DNA of 64,000 nucleotides from Misgurnus anguillicaudatus (taxonomy: Eukaryota > Chordata > Actinopteri > Cypriniformes > Cobitidae), in NCBI RefSeq assembly GCF_027580225.2, contig NC_073358.2, positions 13,312,001-13,376,000 of the forward strand, given 5' to 3'. The notes beneath the pieces are model-generated. The model saw only the letters and a program-made list of their open reading frames with translations, had not been told where the DNA came from and ran no database searches. The translations under genes were made by a program, and so were the position numbers. How positions within the stretch are numbered: position 1 is the stretch's first letter; each line of letters opens with the position of its first letter. Shown piece after piece: positions 12,117-24,145 of the stretch.

Positions 12117-13224
12117 GGATGGATGGATGGATGGATGGATGGATGGATGGATGGATGGATGGATGGATGGATGGATGGATGGATGGATGGATGGATGGAT
12201 GGATGGATGGATGGATGGATGGATGGATGGATGGATGGATGGATGGATGGATGGATGGATGGATGGATGGATGGATGGATGGATGGATGGATGGATGGAT
12301 GGATGGATGGATGGATGGATGGATGGATGGATGGATGGATGGATGGATGGATGGATGGATGGATGGATGGATGGATGGATGGATGGATGGATGGATGGAT
12401 GGATGGATGGATGGATGGATGGATGGATGGATGGATGGATGGATGGATGGATGGATGGATGGATGGATGGATGGATGGATGGATGGATGGATGGATGGAT
12501 GGATGGATGGATGGATGGATGGATGGATGGATGGATGGATGGATGGATGGATGGATGGATGGATGGATGGATGGATGGATGGATGGATGGATGGATGGAT
12601 GGATGGATGGATGGATGGATGGATGGATGGATGGATGGATGGATGGATGGATGGATGGATGGATGGATGGATGGATGGATGGATGGATGGATGGATGGAT
12701 GGATGGATGGATGGATGGATGGATGGATGGATGGATGGATGGATGGATGGATGGATGGATGGATGGATGGATGGATGGATGGATGGATGGATGGATGGAT
12801 GGATGGATGGATGGATGGATGGATGGATGGATGGATGGATGGATGGATGGATGGATGGATGGATGGATGGATGGATGGATGGATGGATGGATGGATGGAT
12901 GGATGGATGGATGGATGGATGGATGGATGGATGGATGGATGGATGGATGGATGGATGGATGGATGATGGGATGGATGGATGATGGGATGGATGGATGATG
13001 GGATGGATGGATGGATGGGATGGATGGATGGATGGATGGATGGATGATGGGATGGATGGGATGGGATGGATGGATTGGATGGATGGATGGATGGATGATG
13101 GGATGGGATGGATGGGATGGGATGGGATGGATGGATTGGATGGATGGATGGATGGGATGGATTGGATGGATGGATGGGATGGATGGGATGGATGGGATGG
13201 ATGGATGGATGGATGGATGGATGG
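12117..13224. repeat. (GGAT)n microsatellite, 212 perfect units then variant
   Basis: 12117-12964 is an uninterrupted run of 212 GGAT units (848 bp). From 12965 to 13224 the array is mixed with GGGAT, GGAT and GATT variants (for example GATGGGATGG). It directly abuts the hAT-like end at 12112. The long Met-Asp-Gly-Trp and His-Pro-Ser-Ile ORFs over it are translation artefacts. Confidence 0.97.
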
Positions 13225-13446
13225 CATAACGTTAGCATATCTTCGTGTAGAAAGTAAACAAACAATTAACATACTCGTGCATGCTGGCTTGAGGGGGTCC
13301 ATGATCCTGCCTGAAATGGGTGTAACTTTATGCAATCTTCAGCACAAACGGTTTTGGCAGCATGTCTCTAATCCTTGAAGGTGAGTGAAGCACGTCACGT
13401 CTGTTCGCGGGTACCAGCAACCCAAACGCACTCACTTTCTTACAGC
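13225..13446. other. Unclassified intron sequence
   Basis: Short unique-looking stretch between the microsatellite and a hAT fragment. No coding similarity was recognised. Confidence 0.4.
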
Positions 13447-13560
13447 CAGTAGCGGAATGGCAATCGGGAGAGTGGGGACTTTCCCGGTGGGCCGATCTGA
13501 TAATAGTTATACATTTCGAGTTATATTAGCAACACCGTCTGGCGGCGTGATGTGCGGCCG
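13447..13560 (+). mobile_element. hAT fragment, same family as 20522-21407
   Basis: It begins CAGTAGCGGAATGGCAATCG and runs through TTTCCCGGTGGGCCG, matching the left end of the complete copy at 20522. No right terminus was found downstream. 13560-14340 shows nothing else recognisable. Confidence 0.55.
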
Positions 13561-14340
13561 GTTCCCGCAGCCCGCTGGTCAAACTGCAGCCTCTCTGCTC
13601 AACAAAGTATACAAGTGCTCAACCTGTTCGGCAGGTCCAAACATGTACAGGATTTATAAAAATACGGTGATCAATGAGCGGTTCCTCCTCAAATGGCATA
13701 GCCTGTCGTGATGTAAAAAGCCGCCGAACGCCTGTTTATTACAGTATGTATGCGGTCGGATCCGAGTATGCTGCAGCTGCTGACTGCTGCTGCATAAAAT
13801 GATCGTGTGATTCGTTATAATCGCATAAACAATATAACAAAGCATCCTTTTATTTCACAAAACAATATATTTGAGATATTATTTGATAGACTAGTAAGTG
13901 TGGATTAAGGATGTTTAAAAATCTCTAGCCTGGTGGTCAGGACATGAATGGATCAAATCAGCAGATTTGCGAAGTTTTATTTATCTCCACATATATCATA
14001 AATAATAATTATCATGGTAACTTTGCAGTATAACACATTATATATTTCCTACGATGTATATATGATTTCCAAATTATATACGTAAGTATTAAACAGCAAT
14101 AAATGTCTCATCTATCTCTATGGCTCTGGCTGAGTCTTTCTCCACTTCTCCCCAACGTGACGTCATCACAGAATTGCGTTAAAAAAAACGTTAATACCAA
14201 AAACATAAAAAAGTGGTCTTTAAGACCATTTTTGAGACATTTTAAAAATTATACACATATCTTGAGTGATTTATGTACCCATTAATTGACAGTGGTGGTT
14301 AACCTGCAACACGCACTTTAAGTGTAAAATACCGAACTTG

Positions 14341-15430
14341 TCCTTTAAAGAAGGCAGTGAACTTTGAGCTTTATCATTTTGCAGGTATTATTTATTTTCT
14401 AACAGCAACTTATGTTCTAGAACTACTTCACTACTGTACTTAAGTAAAAGGTCGTATCTGTACTCTACTGAAGCATTATTTTTTTCTCCTACTTCCACTT
14501 TTACTTCAGTATATATTTTTGATGAGTTTAATACTTTTACTCCAATAAACTTTTTATGTGCTGCACCGTTACACGTTACACTCGTTATAAAAATGTTACG
14601 AATCATTCCAAAGCCACATTATCACTGCCAGAGCGGTGATACACATTAGAAACACACACATCGTGGTCTAAACCAATCGGAGATAGTGAAGGGCGGACCC
14701 CTCCCTCTCACTCACAAATATGAGCCGTGGTTGTGGACAAATGTGAAGCGAAAAGATAGCCAAAGTGCTCGAGAGACACAGAGTCTGTGCGTGCAAGAGA
14801 GAGAGAGAGAGACAAAATGCGTGAAAGAGGCCGAATCTGTGCGCGCTAGAGAGAAGGAGAGCCAAAATGCGCGAAAGAGACAGAGCCTATGTGCGCGAGA
14901 GAGGGAGACAAAATGCACGAAAGAGACCAAGTCTGTGCACGCGCGCACACGAGAGATAGAGAGAATGCCCGAGAAAGGGCGAGTGTGCGTGAAAGAAGGA
15001 AACCTAAATACATTGAAACACCTTGTACCTTTACCTATTACCATTATATTGACTAATATTTTACTGACTAATACTGAATTCTCTATCACCATATCAGTTA
15101 AATTAATCTGAATTAATCTGAACATTCCTGTCCTTGTACTGCTGCTACAGCCAAAGGAATTGTGAGTGTCCTTTAGCTTAAACATTTGAAATAATATAAA
15201 CAATAATATATTCAAACTTTTGACTGTTTTCTTAAATAACTACATTACACAATACCTGTACTTTTACTTTCAGTATTTGAGTCATTTTAAAATAAACTAC
15301 TTGCAATACTTAATAACAAAACATGTTTAATACTTTAGTACTTCCCCTTAAGTGTGGTGCTTAAAGAGCACTTTAACTTCTACTTAAGTTACTTTTTTGA
15401 TAGAGCACAGGGTCCCTAGTACTTTATACA
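14341..15430. repeat. hAT-derived AGTACTTAAGTA-rich repeat
   Basis: Long stretches of TACTTAAGTAAAAG, TACTTTTACT and similar resemble the complete hAT at 27181-28369, including a central purine-rich GAGA region. The ends are degraded. The core contains the minisatellite at 14755-14990. No transposase is visible. Confidence 0.45.
14755..14990 (+). repeat. Degenerate purine-rich minisatellite, about 55-60-bp unit
   Basis: The motif AAAATGCG(T)GAAAGAG followed by TCTGTGCGCGC and a GAGAGA run recurs about four times. It gives spurious ORFs on both strands (141 and 167 codons). It is equivalent in position to the GAGA block of the hAT copy at 27716-27800. Confidence 0.65.
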
Positions 15431-15653
15431 TGTCTGGCAACATTACACACTAACTAAAAAGTTTGAAAAATGAGATCCGGAAGAAAGTTACCTTTAAATA
15501 TATCCACTGCTGAATTTCTAAGTAAAATGGACTGTTCTATTATTGCTCAAGAGGAACAATGCAATTTGATTAAAAAGTTGATTTGGGGGGGGGGGTATAA
15601 AAAATGTAGCAAAGTTTAGGATGCTCAGCGTAAATGATCTGAAATGCTTTTGG
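15431..15653. other. Unclassified, with two poly-G runs
   Basis: It contains TTGG followed by a 10-G run near 15585, and a second longer G run (about 12) at the start of the next element. Otherwise featureless. Confidence 0.4.
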
Positions 15654-16441
15654 GGGGGGGGGGGTCAATGGTAATTCAAGCATTCTGACTTATTAACACA
15701 GTTATAGAGTTGTTTCCTCATGCTAAATGTAGGCAAAGTGTCAAAAAAGCACTTGAGCGTGTTACAGAGTATTTCTGTGCCGAATGCACTTCGCCAGGGT
15801 TCTTAAGTTTTTTTCGATTACAGGTCCAACTGAAGTTTCAGGAGTTTTCTATACGTATCATTTCTTTATATGGGCACTTCCCCCGGAAATCCCCGTCCAC
15901 CCGTCAATCAGCGGGAGACGCTACAACTTGCAAACATCTTATCACGCGATACAGCTTTGTTTAATTTCAAAACTCAACAATGGCACGAAAGAAGAAGTGT
16001 GTTTTTGGATGTAAGGAGAAGAAAGCCAGCCTTATGAAAACAATGGATATAGTTTATTTTCCGGGGTAGCAGCGGAGTTTTGCTTGTGTGTTGATGCGCT
16101 GGATTTTCCCAACCGGGTCATGAGTTGCACGCGGTATGTAAGACTTCTCTCTTATGTTGGAAATAGGCACGTGCAGATTATATAAATGACACGAACATGT
16201 AGTGAATCATTAGTTATAAGTGTTGTATAGTGTTGCATGACTCGTACTCGCTCCACCCGCGGTATTAACTCCTCCTCCTTCATTTTTTCGTACGTTATTG
16301 GAAAGATTCTGTAAAGCTAATCATTCTTTTAGAAATCTGATTAAACTAAAGACACTTCGGAGATACAAAGGATGTCATACTACTCTATAGGTACTCCAGA
16401 TTAACATCAGAAATGCAGAAACAGCATGTGTTACGTGAGCT
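15654..16441 (+). mobile_element. Family B element copy 1, possible THAP remnant
   Basis: It starts with a G run then TCAATGGTAATTCAAGC and ends GTTACGTGAGCT before TTAA (16442-16445). It is close to the copy at 37814-38626 over its whole length. At 15980-16066 it carries a short in-frame stretch, MARKKKCVFGCKEKKASL, then a stop. A Cys-x3-Cys start after a basic Met stretch resembles the N-terminus of THAP zinc fingers, known from Kolobok and P transposases; this is an inference from few residues. The left TTAA is not preserved here. Confidence 0.6.
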
Positions 16442-16489
16442 TTAAAAATGGCAACAAATAGCCAAAACACATGAAGGAAAAAAGCAACT

Positions 16490-16920
16490 TCTGTTATAAT
16501 AGATCAATGAAAAGTCAGTATGGCAAAGATTCAGCCTTTCATTACCTATAGCAAGATCAAAGATTATCTAAAATGATTTGTGAGTACTGTGACAGTCAGA
16601 AGACATCTGATTAAAGCTAAGCTGTTTGCAAGAAGCCCACGTATAGCACCACTGTTGAAAAAAGGCATGTGCAGAACCACATCAACACGTCCACTGACCT
16701 AAAAAAATGGCTAAAATAACAAGACAGACTTGATCATTTTGTTAATGCTTTGATTTGAAATTGAATGCTTCAAATTTGAATGTAATGTTTACAATGCATT
16801 AGAAATAAGGAAATAAACTATTTAGAAAATTTTTGCACTTTATTTACTTTTATTAGTACACTATTTTTAACACAACTTTATGGTAATGGCCATATACTTT
16901 TTTGAAACCAGCTGTATAAA
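16490..16920 (+). pseudogene. Tc1/mariner transposase N-terminal relic
   Basis: The conceptual reading contains STVTVRRHLIKAKLFARSPR, similar to the helix-turn-helix region of Tc1-type transposases (TVRR.L...GL..R), which binds the TIRs. Stops and frame breaks follow. No catalytic half is present. The tail after 16740 is AT-rich. Confidence 0.55.
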
Positions 16921-17027
16921 TGCGGACAAACCAATCTCAAGAAACTAGGCCCCCTAGCTAGCTAGAGCAGAGTACGGTAGGCTCATAAAAAGAAAGGGTT
17001 AGATAGACAACTTATAAAATGCTTTAA

Positions 17028-18011
17028 AGGTGCAGTGTGTAATTTTTAGAAGGGTCTCTTGACAGAAATTCAAAATAATATACAAAACTATATTATATGG
17101 CAGTGTTCTTCATTGCGCGGCAAGCTTTAATTTGTGGCTCGCATGGCAGTAAATAATACAGTGATATGATCATGCAGGCATGCGTTTTTTCGGTTTTCTC
17201 TGCTCCGGACGCTAACTTTGTTAGAAAACCATACCTATTAGATCAAGATGCACGTCGAGAACCGTGTTCAATCGCATGCAGCGCTTGCACAGAGCGATAG
17301 TCATATGACATCAAAGTACCGTGAGATCAGACTGCTTGTTGTGCTTTCGAATTGCTCTCGCGGCACAGATGTCACTCGCCAACCGTTCTGTGCAGCACCG
17401 CATGAAATTACGAGAAAGGTGGCCCCCTGGTGGTTTGGGGGGCACTGCATAAACATATTATAAGAATGCTTAGCATTAAAATTCCTGTTTTTGTCATTAA
17501 GGGAAATCATATTGTCTCAGACTGGTAAATGATAAAGAATGATTTGCCCTTGTATTTATTGCATTGCAACAGATTGACGGATTGATAGGCAGACATGCTA
17601 TTTATGACTGCATGTAACTTTTGATACTTTGCGGTAAATGCGGCTCTCCTATTGACCCTGACCTATCAGTGTGGCTCTCATGAAAAAAATAGTGAAGACC
17701 ACTGTTATATGGGGTGTACAAAGACCTTTCATAATGAACCGTTATGTGTTTATTACCTTAGAATGAGACGTTTTTATCTACATACACGAGGGTCCCCTTA
17801 CATGGAAGTCGCCATTTTGTGCCACCATGTTTCTACAGAAGCCCTTGACTGACAACTGAACTTTTTTTACTAAGTTGTCTCCGATGATTAAATGTTTGTC
17901 CGGCGATGGCTACCGTGTGTTTCAAAAGCGAGGGATAAGCAGTGGACTGAGCCGTTGGTTGCAATTCACATCATCACCATTAGATGACGCTAAAATTTAC
18001 ACACTGCACCT
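17028..18011. mobile_element. TTAA-flanked element, family C copy 2
   Basis: The ends are AGGTGCAGTGTGTAA and TTACACACTGCACCT with TTAA on both sides (17024-17027, 18012-18015). It is 984 bp versus 389 bp in copy 1; the extra part at 17040-17690 is internal. A GACATCAAAGTACCGTGAG stretch near 17306 resembles the hairpin cores at 4661 and 22855. Confidence 0.8.
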
Positions 18012-18512
18012 TTAAATTAAAAGTTTCAGAATAACATTGCTATTCAATTTCAGTACTAAGGCCAACTGTTCTGAAGAGTTTGCTATAATCATAAACCATC
18101 ACACCTAAGCTAATTGTAGACTACACGATTTTTTTAATTACAGGCTTGTGTATTCAATTAGGGTTAGGACTAAACTCTTTAGGACACTGGCCCTTCAGGA
18201 CCGGAACTGAATAGCCCTGTTGTATACATTTATACCTATTGTAGGGGACTCAAAAACAATATTAGGAAACTTTAAAATACCATTTGATGTGAACTCACAT
18301 AGACATGTTTCATATATACAGATGTGGCCTTTAAGAATGCGCATTTTCTCCTGCGGCATACGACAATTCGTCCCTCTAGAGCGCAGGTGACTAACAGGGC
18401 GACCGCGGTCCGTATCCGGACCCAGAAGCCGTCTCATACGGAACCGGATCTACAGACCCAGAAGGTTATGACAGGGGAATTACTATTTTACCCGTGCAGA
18501 TTTTATAGTTTT
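18012..18512. other. Unclassified intron sequence
   Basis: No gene or repeat boundary was recognised. The short ORFs here lack family similarity. Confidence 0.4.
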
Positions 18513-18562
18513 GCGGTTGTGGTTTAGCGGTTGTGGTTTAGCGGTTGTGGTTTAGCGGATGA
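18513..18562 (+). repeat. 14-bp tandem repeat, about 3.5 copies
   Basis: GCGGTTGTGGTTTA is repeated with almost no change. Confidence 0.85.
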
Positions 18563-18689
18563 TGAAACAGGCGACAAAGACCATTTGTCTGCAAGGTAAT
18601 CCATCCCACGTATTACCACTCAGCCAATCAAGTCTGCGCATTCCAGGCAGTGAACATTGCGACTTTACAGTGCAGAGATGAGAAAGTAA

Positions 18690-19010
18690 AGAGGCAAGGT
18701 GCACATGAAAAAGATGGTTGTAAGAAAAAGAAAGATAGCAATACATGTAGAAAACAAAGGAAGAGAAACAGACGACTGTGCCAGAAAAAGTTAAGAAAAA
18801 GACGAGTCCGTTTTAGGGACAAAAACAGGAGTGAGACAGAGAAAGGTAACAGACAAGTGAGACAGAGAAAGGGAGAGAAACAGATGAGTAATATGGAGAA
18901 AGGGAAAGAAACAGATGAGTGAGACGGAGAAAGGGATAAAAACAGACAAGTGAGATGAAGAAAGGGAGAGAAACAAACGAGTGAGAAGGAGAAGTTATAA
19001 AAATACAGAA
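18690..19010 (+). repeat. Purine-rich minisatellite, about 33-bp unit
   Basis: The motif GAGAAAGGGA(G)AGAAACAGA followed by GAGTGAGA recurs five to six times, clearest at 18830-19000. The plus strand is almost all purine. Leu/Ser/Phe-rich ORFs on the minus strand are artefacts. 19011-19440 is AT-rich with nothing recognised. Confidence 0.7.
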
Positions 19011-19439
19011 AATGGAAACTCAGGCTTTTCCTCACTTGATTTAATTTTTCTGAAGTTAAACGCTTTATTTGAACATTTGAACATTTTATGTATTTTCTTT
19101 TAATTTGAAATGCAGCCCTACAAGTATTTAGTTAATGAGAAAACATTACACATAGTCATACATATATTTTCAGTTCTATGTAACGTGACAATAACCCTCC
19201 TGTTATGTTCAAATTTTAGCAACACTTAATGTTTGGGGTCAAATTGACTCCAAATAATTTAATATGCTAAATAACTTTATATTTAAAATAAAATTGTAGC
19301 AAAAAACATGCACATTTTTATTTTTTAAATATGAAGTCGGCAACACCAAAGCTCCAAAAATATCAATTTTTTTTATTATTAAAAGCTAGTGCATGGCATC
19401 AAGGTAACGTTTCAAGCACACAGGCTCTAAATCAACATG

Positions 19440-19690
19440 CACTTTTTTAACTCTTTTTCCGCCATTGACGAAGTATCTGTGAAAAAACAGTAAACATCAG
19501 TGAGCGTTCAATCCGCAGGGTCAGCCAAAGACTTGGATGGAGGTATGATAAAACATATCACTGTCCCATGATCAGAGATAAAAATAAGCAGAATCGACTT
19601 AAACAAGCGCAAAAATGGATCGCCGAGAATGAGATTGCTTTCTGCAATAAAGAATACTGCTCAAGGAAATCCAAGTCACCTGGTCTTCGC
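19440..19690 (+). pseudogene. Tc1-like transposase relic, 5' piece
   Basis: Degenerate reading with remnants such as RLNKRKNG and HLVFA, interrupted at 19690 by a hAT. Sequence resumes at 24797 after the TSD (GTCTTCGC left, GTCTTTGC right), and the two pieces are contiguous in the original element. Confidence 0.5.
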
Positions 19691-20338
19691 CAGGGCCAGA
19701 TTGGGACTCATTTTCAGCCCTGGAGTTTCATGTCTCAGACCGGCCCACTTTAGTTCACAACTAACTTTATTAAAATAATATAATTAAATAATCAGTAGTA
19801 TAGAAGTCTGCAACAGAGCACTGTTTTCTGCAGCCTTAGAATTCATTGTATTTTTCAAAAATATCATTTCCAATTCAGTGCAAGTACAGTAGCCTAAAAA
19901 AATATGATTTTTGCCATAATTGTGCAGCCCTACCATAAGGTATTTTATTATTATTTAATTAAACTTATTAAACTTATCTCTCCTTTCTTCTTCCCTTTCC
20001 CTGCTTTGCTCATAACATTTATGACGCAAAGACGCGCACGGACATGGATACATGCGTGCACGCGTCAATGTGACTGCTTCATCTTTTTTACAAGCGTCAT
20101 GTGGGTACCTACATTGCATTTAAATCCGTTTTTGCCAGGATTGTCGTTGTAAAGGATTGAACTGCTAAAATTTAACTTGAGATTTACACCGGGGCACAAA
20201 CGATTTACACTGGGGCACATGCCCCAGTAAAAGGGTTCTAGCGACACCCCTGATGACTTACAATTTGTAATTCATTTTCCATTTAGAGGCCGTTCTTATC
20301 CAGTCACGATCAAGTTTATTTTAAAATGCGCGGCAGGC

Positions 20339-21796
20339 CCCATGAGAGGCTGGCTGCTGTACTTAGGGGTAACGCACATAACTTTTAGAACTTATGGTCT
20401 CCATTTATAGATCACCTGCCTTTAGATGTGAGAAAAATAGTCATGGGTGGTAATTAGGGCTATCTGGGGTGTGGTGCCCCCTCCTTTTGGAGGTGGGCAT
20501 TGCAACTTTGCATCTTAAAAGCAGTGGCGGAGTGGCAATCGGGAGAGTCTGGACTTTTCCCGGTGGGCCGGTAGTGTTTTAAGGCTGTGAGGGCTGGTCT
20601 GATAATAGCCGTGCTTTCAGTCTTTAGTCATGCACTCCGGCCACACTAAAACCTATTTATCATATATTTAATATGCTTCAGCGCTCAAAATGTATCTGGC
20701 CGTACCGCTCTCTCTATCAAGACCGTCTCCCCTGGAGTTCTATCAGCCAATCAAAAAATAAAGAAAGAGGCTACACAATAGCCAATCAGAAAATAGGACT
20801 GTTGTATCTGGGTAAGATTTAACACAACAACCAATAACAAAGCATGGCCTCGCACACGCACAGAGGAATGGAGCTCCGTGCATCACTTTGAGCAGCACAA
20901 AGTCTGACCTCCTGTTTTAATGTTACAACAAATGCACAACTTTGACACAAACAATGACAACTTGACTGCTGTTAGAGAATGTTTCCCAGATAATCAGCAT
21001 CAGTTTTTCACGAGTGTCTGTAACTTAGCCAACAGTTTACAGCCTGTTCAATGACAACATCTGCTAAGAACACAGTTTAAGCCTCGTTATATTTTCGTTA
21101 TCACACGATGACTGACATTTTGTCACATAAAATATCTCTCTCCAAAGAGGCTTTATAATTTTATAAGCAACTGCTTTGCAACCAAAGTAAGCTTTAGCTT
21201 ACCTAAAACTAGGGAACTGTCGACTTTAAGATTTTTTAAATAATAGTTATTACACTTGGTATTTCATCATGTTTTGCAGTCATTTTATTGTAATTTTAGA
21301 TTTCAGCATTTGCTTATTTACAGCGAACCATTTTCTTTTTTTTGACCACAGAGTGCTGGTGGTCTATGAAATTTCCCGGTAGATTTTTGGGTCCCACTCC
21401 GCCCCTGCTTAAAAGAATGGTCTGGGTTTTCTGGGTTCTAATGTGTGTGTTTTTTGTTTGTTTGTTTTCCGGTTCCTTCCAAATGACATGTATCGGTCTC
21501 CATTTTAGGCTGGAATCTTTTGATGATAGATCTATGCACAGGATATATTAATGTGCCTTTCTGTAGGTTTTGATTGTTAGATTTTGTGTCTAACCACCAA
21601 CATTATTATTAATAATTGGCTCTATTTTTGCTTTTGTAGTCTCTTCATCTACTTAATTATTATTTTGAATATGTTTATGCATGTATCTTATAATTTATGA
21701 ACTGTTTTTATTTATTTATTATTTTGCTTTTCTTTGTTTATTTGATGGCAATTTGTCACAAATCTTTAAAGATCTTTTGTTTAAAAAAAAAAGAGG
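20339..21796 (+). mobile_element. 5'-truncated L1/Tx1-like LINE with poly-A tail
   Basis: It starts in the last codons of a LINE ORF2: after a LAAVLRGNAHNF stretch with one stop it reads WSPFIDHLPLDVRKIVMGGN and ends at a stop near 20457. This W.P....LP.DVR...GG ending fits L1/Tx1-type ORF2 as I recall it. A 3' UTR follows, then ten A's at 21783-21792. The flanking duplication is GGCAGGC (20332-20338, 21797-21803). A hAT at 20522-21407 interrupts the 3' UTR. Confidence 0.75.
20522..21407. mobile_element. 886-bp hAT with perfect TSD CTTAAAAG
   Basis: The left end is CAGTGGCGGAGTGGCAATC; the right end is CCCACTCCGCCCCTG. CTTAAAAG flanks both sides (20514-20521, 21408-21415). It lies in the 3' UTR of the LINE, so it is younger than that LINE. 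Non-autonomous. Confidence 0.9.
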
Positions 21797-21968
21797 GGCA
21801 GGCAAACGCACTCAAATATACACTGTGTGCAGAATTATTAGGCAAGTTGTATTTTTGAGGATTACTTTTGTTATTGTACAACTACGGTGCTCTTGGTCAA
21901 TTTAAAATGTTAACAAACGCTCAAACCTGAACATTTAAGTAGTAAAAGTGAAATTTTGGCTTTCTTAA

Positions 21969-23157
21969 AGGCACTCTATGCATTATCAGCATTTTTGTCA
22001 AACAGCGAGAGTCGCCTTAGAGTCGCTGGAGAATACTTGCAACTGTCGTAATTTCACACCCCCACTCTGTACACCCCCGAAAATAATGACAAGGTAATGT
22101 TCATACAAATAATAGGCTACTGCATAGTCTACTAAACTACAGATGATGGTAATAGCATAATAGGAAGTCTATTCCACGTGTAGAGTAGGCATATAATAAT
22201 AAAGTAGCCTACTGCGTTTGCTTGCTTATAACATTTTTACATGATTGGAGCTAAATCACAAGTAAACAGTCTATAGTCTATGTCTACTGTATCATTTCAT
22301 TTGTGTTCTTTTATTGTAATGTAAACATTACAAAATGTCATGACAAAGTTAATTGTGTATGTTGCTTTATTTCATAACATTGGTCGTTATAATGTCACTA
22401 TACTTGATTATTGCTATTTATCATTATAGTTTGCAAATTGTGCATGTTTACACTATTTACAACCTCTAGGCTTATTTATGTCCTGATAATTATGTGAGAT
22501 ATTGACAACTGTTGTCATGATAATCGTATGACATACTACAAGCAAGCGCAACAACATATAACACCGCAAACAAGTTTACAAATAAGAGATTTACTTACAA
22601 GTCCATCAACAAGATCGCCAGATCAGCATCCCATCCAGTGCTGTCTTTTAGCTCACGCCAATGAGTAAAAACCTGACCAAGTGGGACTCTTGTCAAGTTC
22701 CTAACGCGGTCAGATTCTCTTTTCCTTTTTCTACTCTCTTCCGAACGCGCTTTTTTAACTTTTAAAGCGCTTAGCATCACGTCTCAAATTCGCGCGTGCA
22801 GTTGTTGTTATAGGCTTGATCGACTTCATGCGGCGCTGCAAGAACCGACAGCCGAATGACGTCAAAGTGCCATCTCGGATCATTCTCGCGGTACTTTGAC
22901 GTCATCCATTGGTCGGTTCTTGCAGCGCCGCACGAAGACGAACAAGCCTAACGTGTGTGACGTCGTTGCCGTAAAGCAAGTCGTGATTCTCGCGAGATTT
23001 GTCAGGGGCGCTTCTCTCAAGCTTGCATTGCTGGTTTTTCTAGCGGCATCCTCCCCGAGCTTCAACAGGAGGATGATTCACCCTACTATGACTTTGTTTA
23101 CCACTGAAATAACTTTGAAGCTATTATATTAAGTTAAAATAACTGCATAGTGTGTCT
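21969..23157. mobile_element. TTAA-flanked element (AGGCACTCTATGCA ends)
   Basis: The ends are AGGCACTCTATGCA and TGCATAGTGTGTCT, with TTAA at 21965-21968 and 23158-23161. It interrupts the left arm of the foldback mariner; the right arm shows the empty site as CTTAAGAAAGCC. It holds an internal palindrome at 22828-22945 (GGCGCTGCAAGAACCGAC with its inverse, around GACGTCAAAGT). Confidence 0.85.
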
Positions 23158-23719
23158 TTAAGAGAATATTTCTATGTACATCATTACTAGGCATCTACCA
23201 GTGTGCAGAACTATCAGGCAACCAAATGAAAAACAAAGATTTCACCATCTCACCTGGGTTCTTCACCTGTCAAAGTGAGGACAACAAACTCTACATTCAC
23301 AAAAAAAAAAAAATAACAGTCACAAGCCTTCCATTCATGGATTCAGTCAGTTTCTTGATCTGGTCTGAACCAACATTTTGTGCAGACGCAACCACAGCCT
23401 CCCAGACACTGTTCAGAGAGGTGTACTGTTTACCTTCACTGTAAATGTCCTGCTTAAGAAGGGCTCAAAAGTTCTCAATAGGGTTTAAGTCAGATGAAGA
23501 AGGGGGCCATGTCATTAATTCTTCATCTCTAAGGCCTTTATTTGCCAGCCATGCAGTTGAGTACTTTGATGTATGTGATGGAGCGTTGTCTTGCATAAAA
23601 AAAAGTCTTCTTGAAAGATGCAGATTTTTTCCTGTACCACTGCTTGAAGAAAGTGTCTTCTAAAAGTTATTTTTTATTTCCATTTTCAACCCAAAAAAGG
23701 TCCAACTATGTCATCTTTA

Positions 23720-24145
23720 ATAATACTTGTCTGTGCCTGCCTGCCTGTATTGTAGAAGACACTTTCTTCAAGCAGTGGTACAGGAAAACGTTTGCATCTT
23801 TCAAGAAGACTGATTATTTTGCAAGACAACACTCCATCACATGCATCAAAGTAATCAACTGCATGGCTGGCCAGCAAAGGCCTTAAAGATGAAAAACTAA
23901 TGACATGGCCCCATTCTTCACCTGACTTAAACTCTATTGAGAACTTTTGAGCCCTTCTTAAGCAGAACATTTACAGTGAAGGTAAACAGTACACCTCTCT
24001 GAACAGTGTCTGGGAGGCTGTGGTTGCGTCTTCACAAAATGTTGATTCTGGCCAGATCAAGAAACTGACTGAATCCGTGAATGGAAGGCTTGTGACTGTT
24101 ATCGAAAAAAGGGTGGCTATATTGGTCACTGAATTTATATTTATT
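23720..24145 (+). pseudogene. Mariner/Tc1 transposase C-terminal half, broken
   Basis: One frame reads LQDNTPSHASK, then an in-frame stop, then a stretch ending SPDLNSIENF with another stop, then ALLKQNIYSEGKQYTSLNSV and onward. The Asp of QDN and the Glu of IEN are separated by 37 codons, which fits the DD37E class of IS630-Tc1-mariner enzymes that cut and join transposon ends in the nucleus. Internal stops mean no active enzyme. Its inverted duplicate occupies 23226-23690 on the minus strand. Confidence 0.8.

Noticed and set aside
11928..13378. Long ORFs across the GGAT array on both strands (up to 445 codons)
   Set aside because: They are four-residue translations of a tetranucleotide repeat, present in several frames at once; no flanking gene structure.
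14686..15215. 141- and 167-codon ORFs
   Set aside because: Low-complexity purine-rich minisatellite read on both strands.
23226..23663. Plus-strand ORFs suggesting a small protein gene
   Set aside because: They are the antisense of the transposase C-terminal half in the left arm of the foldback mariner.
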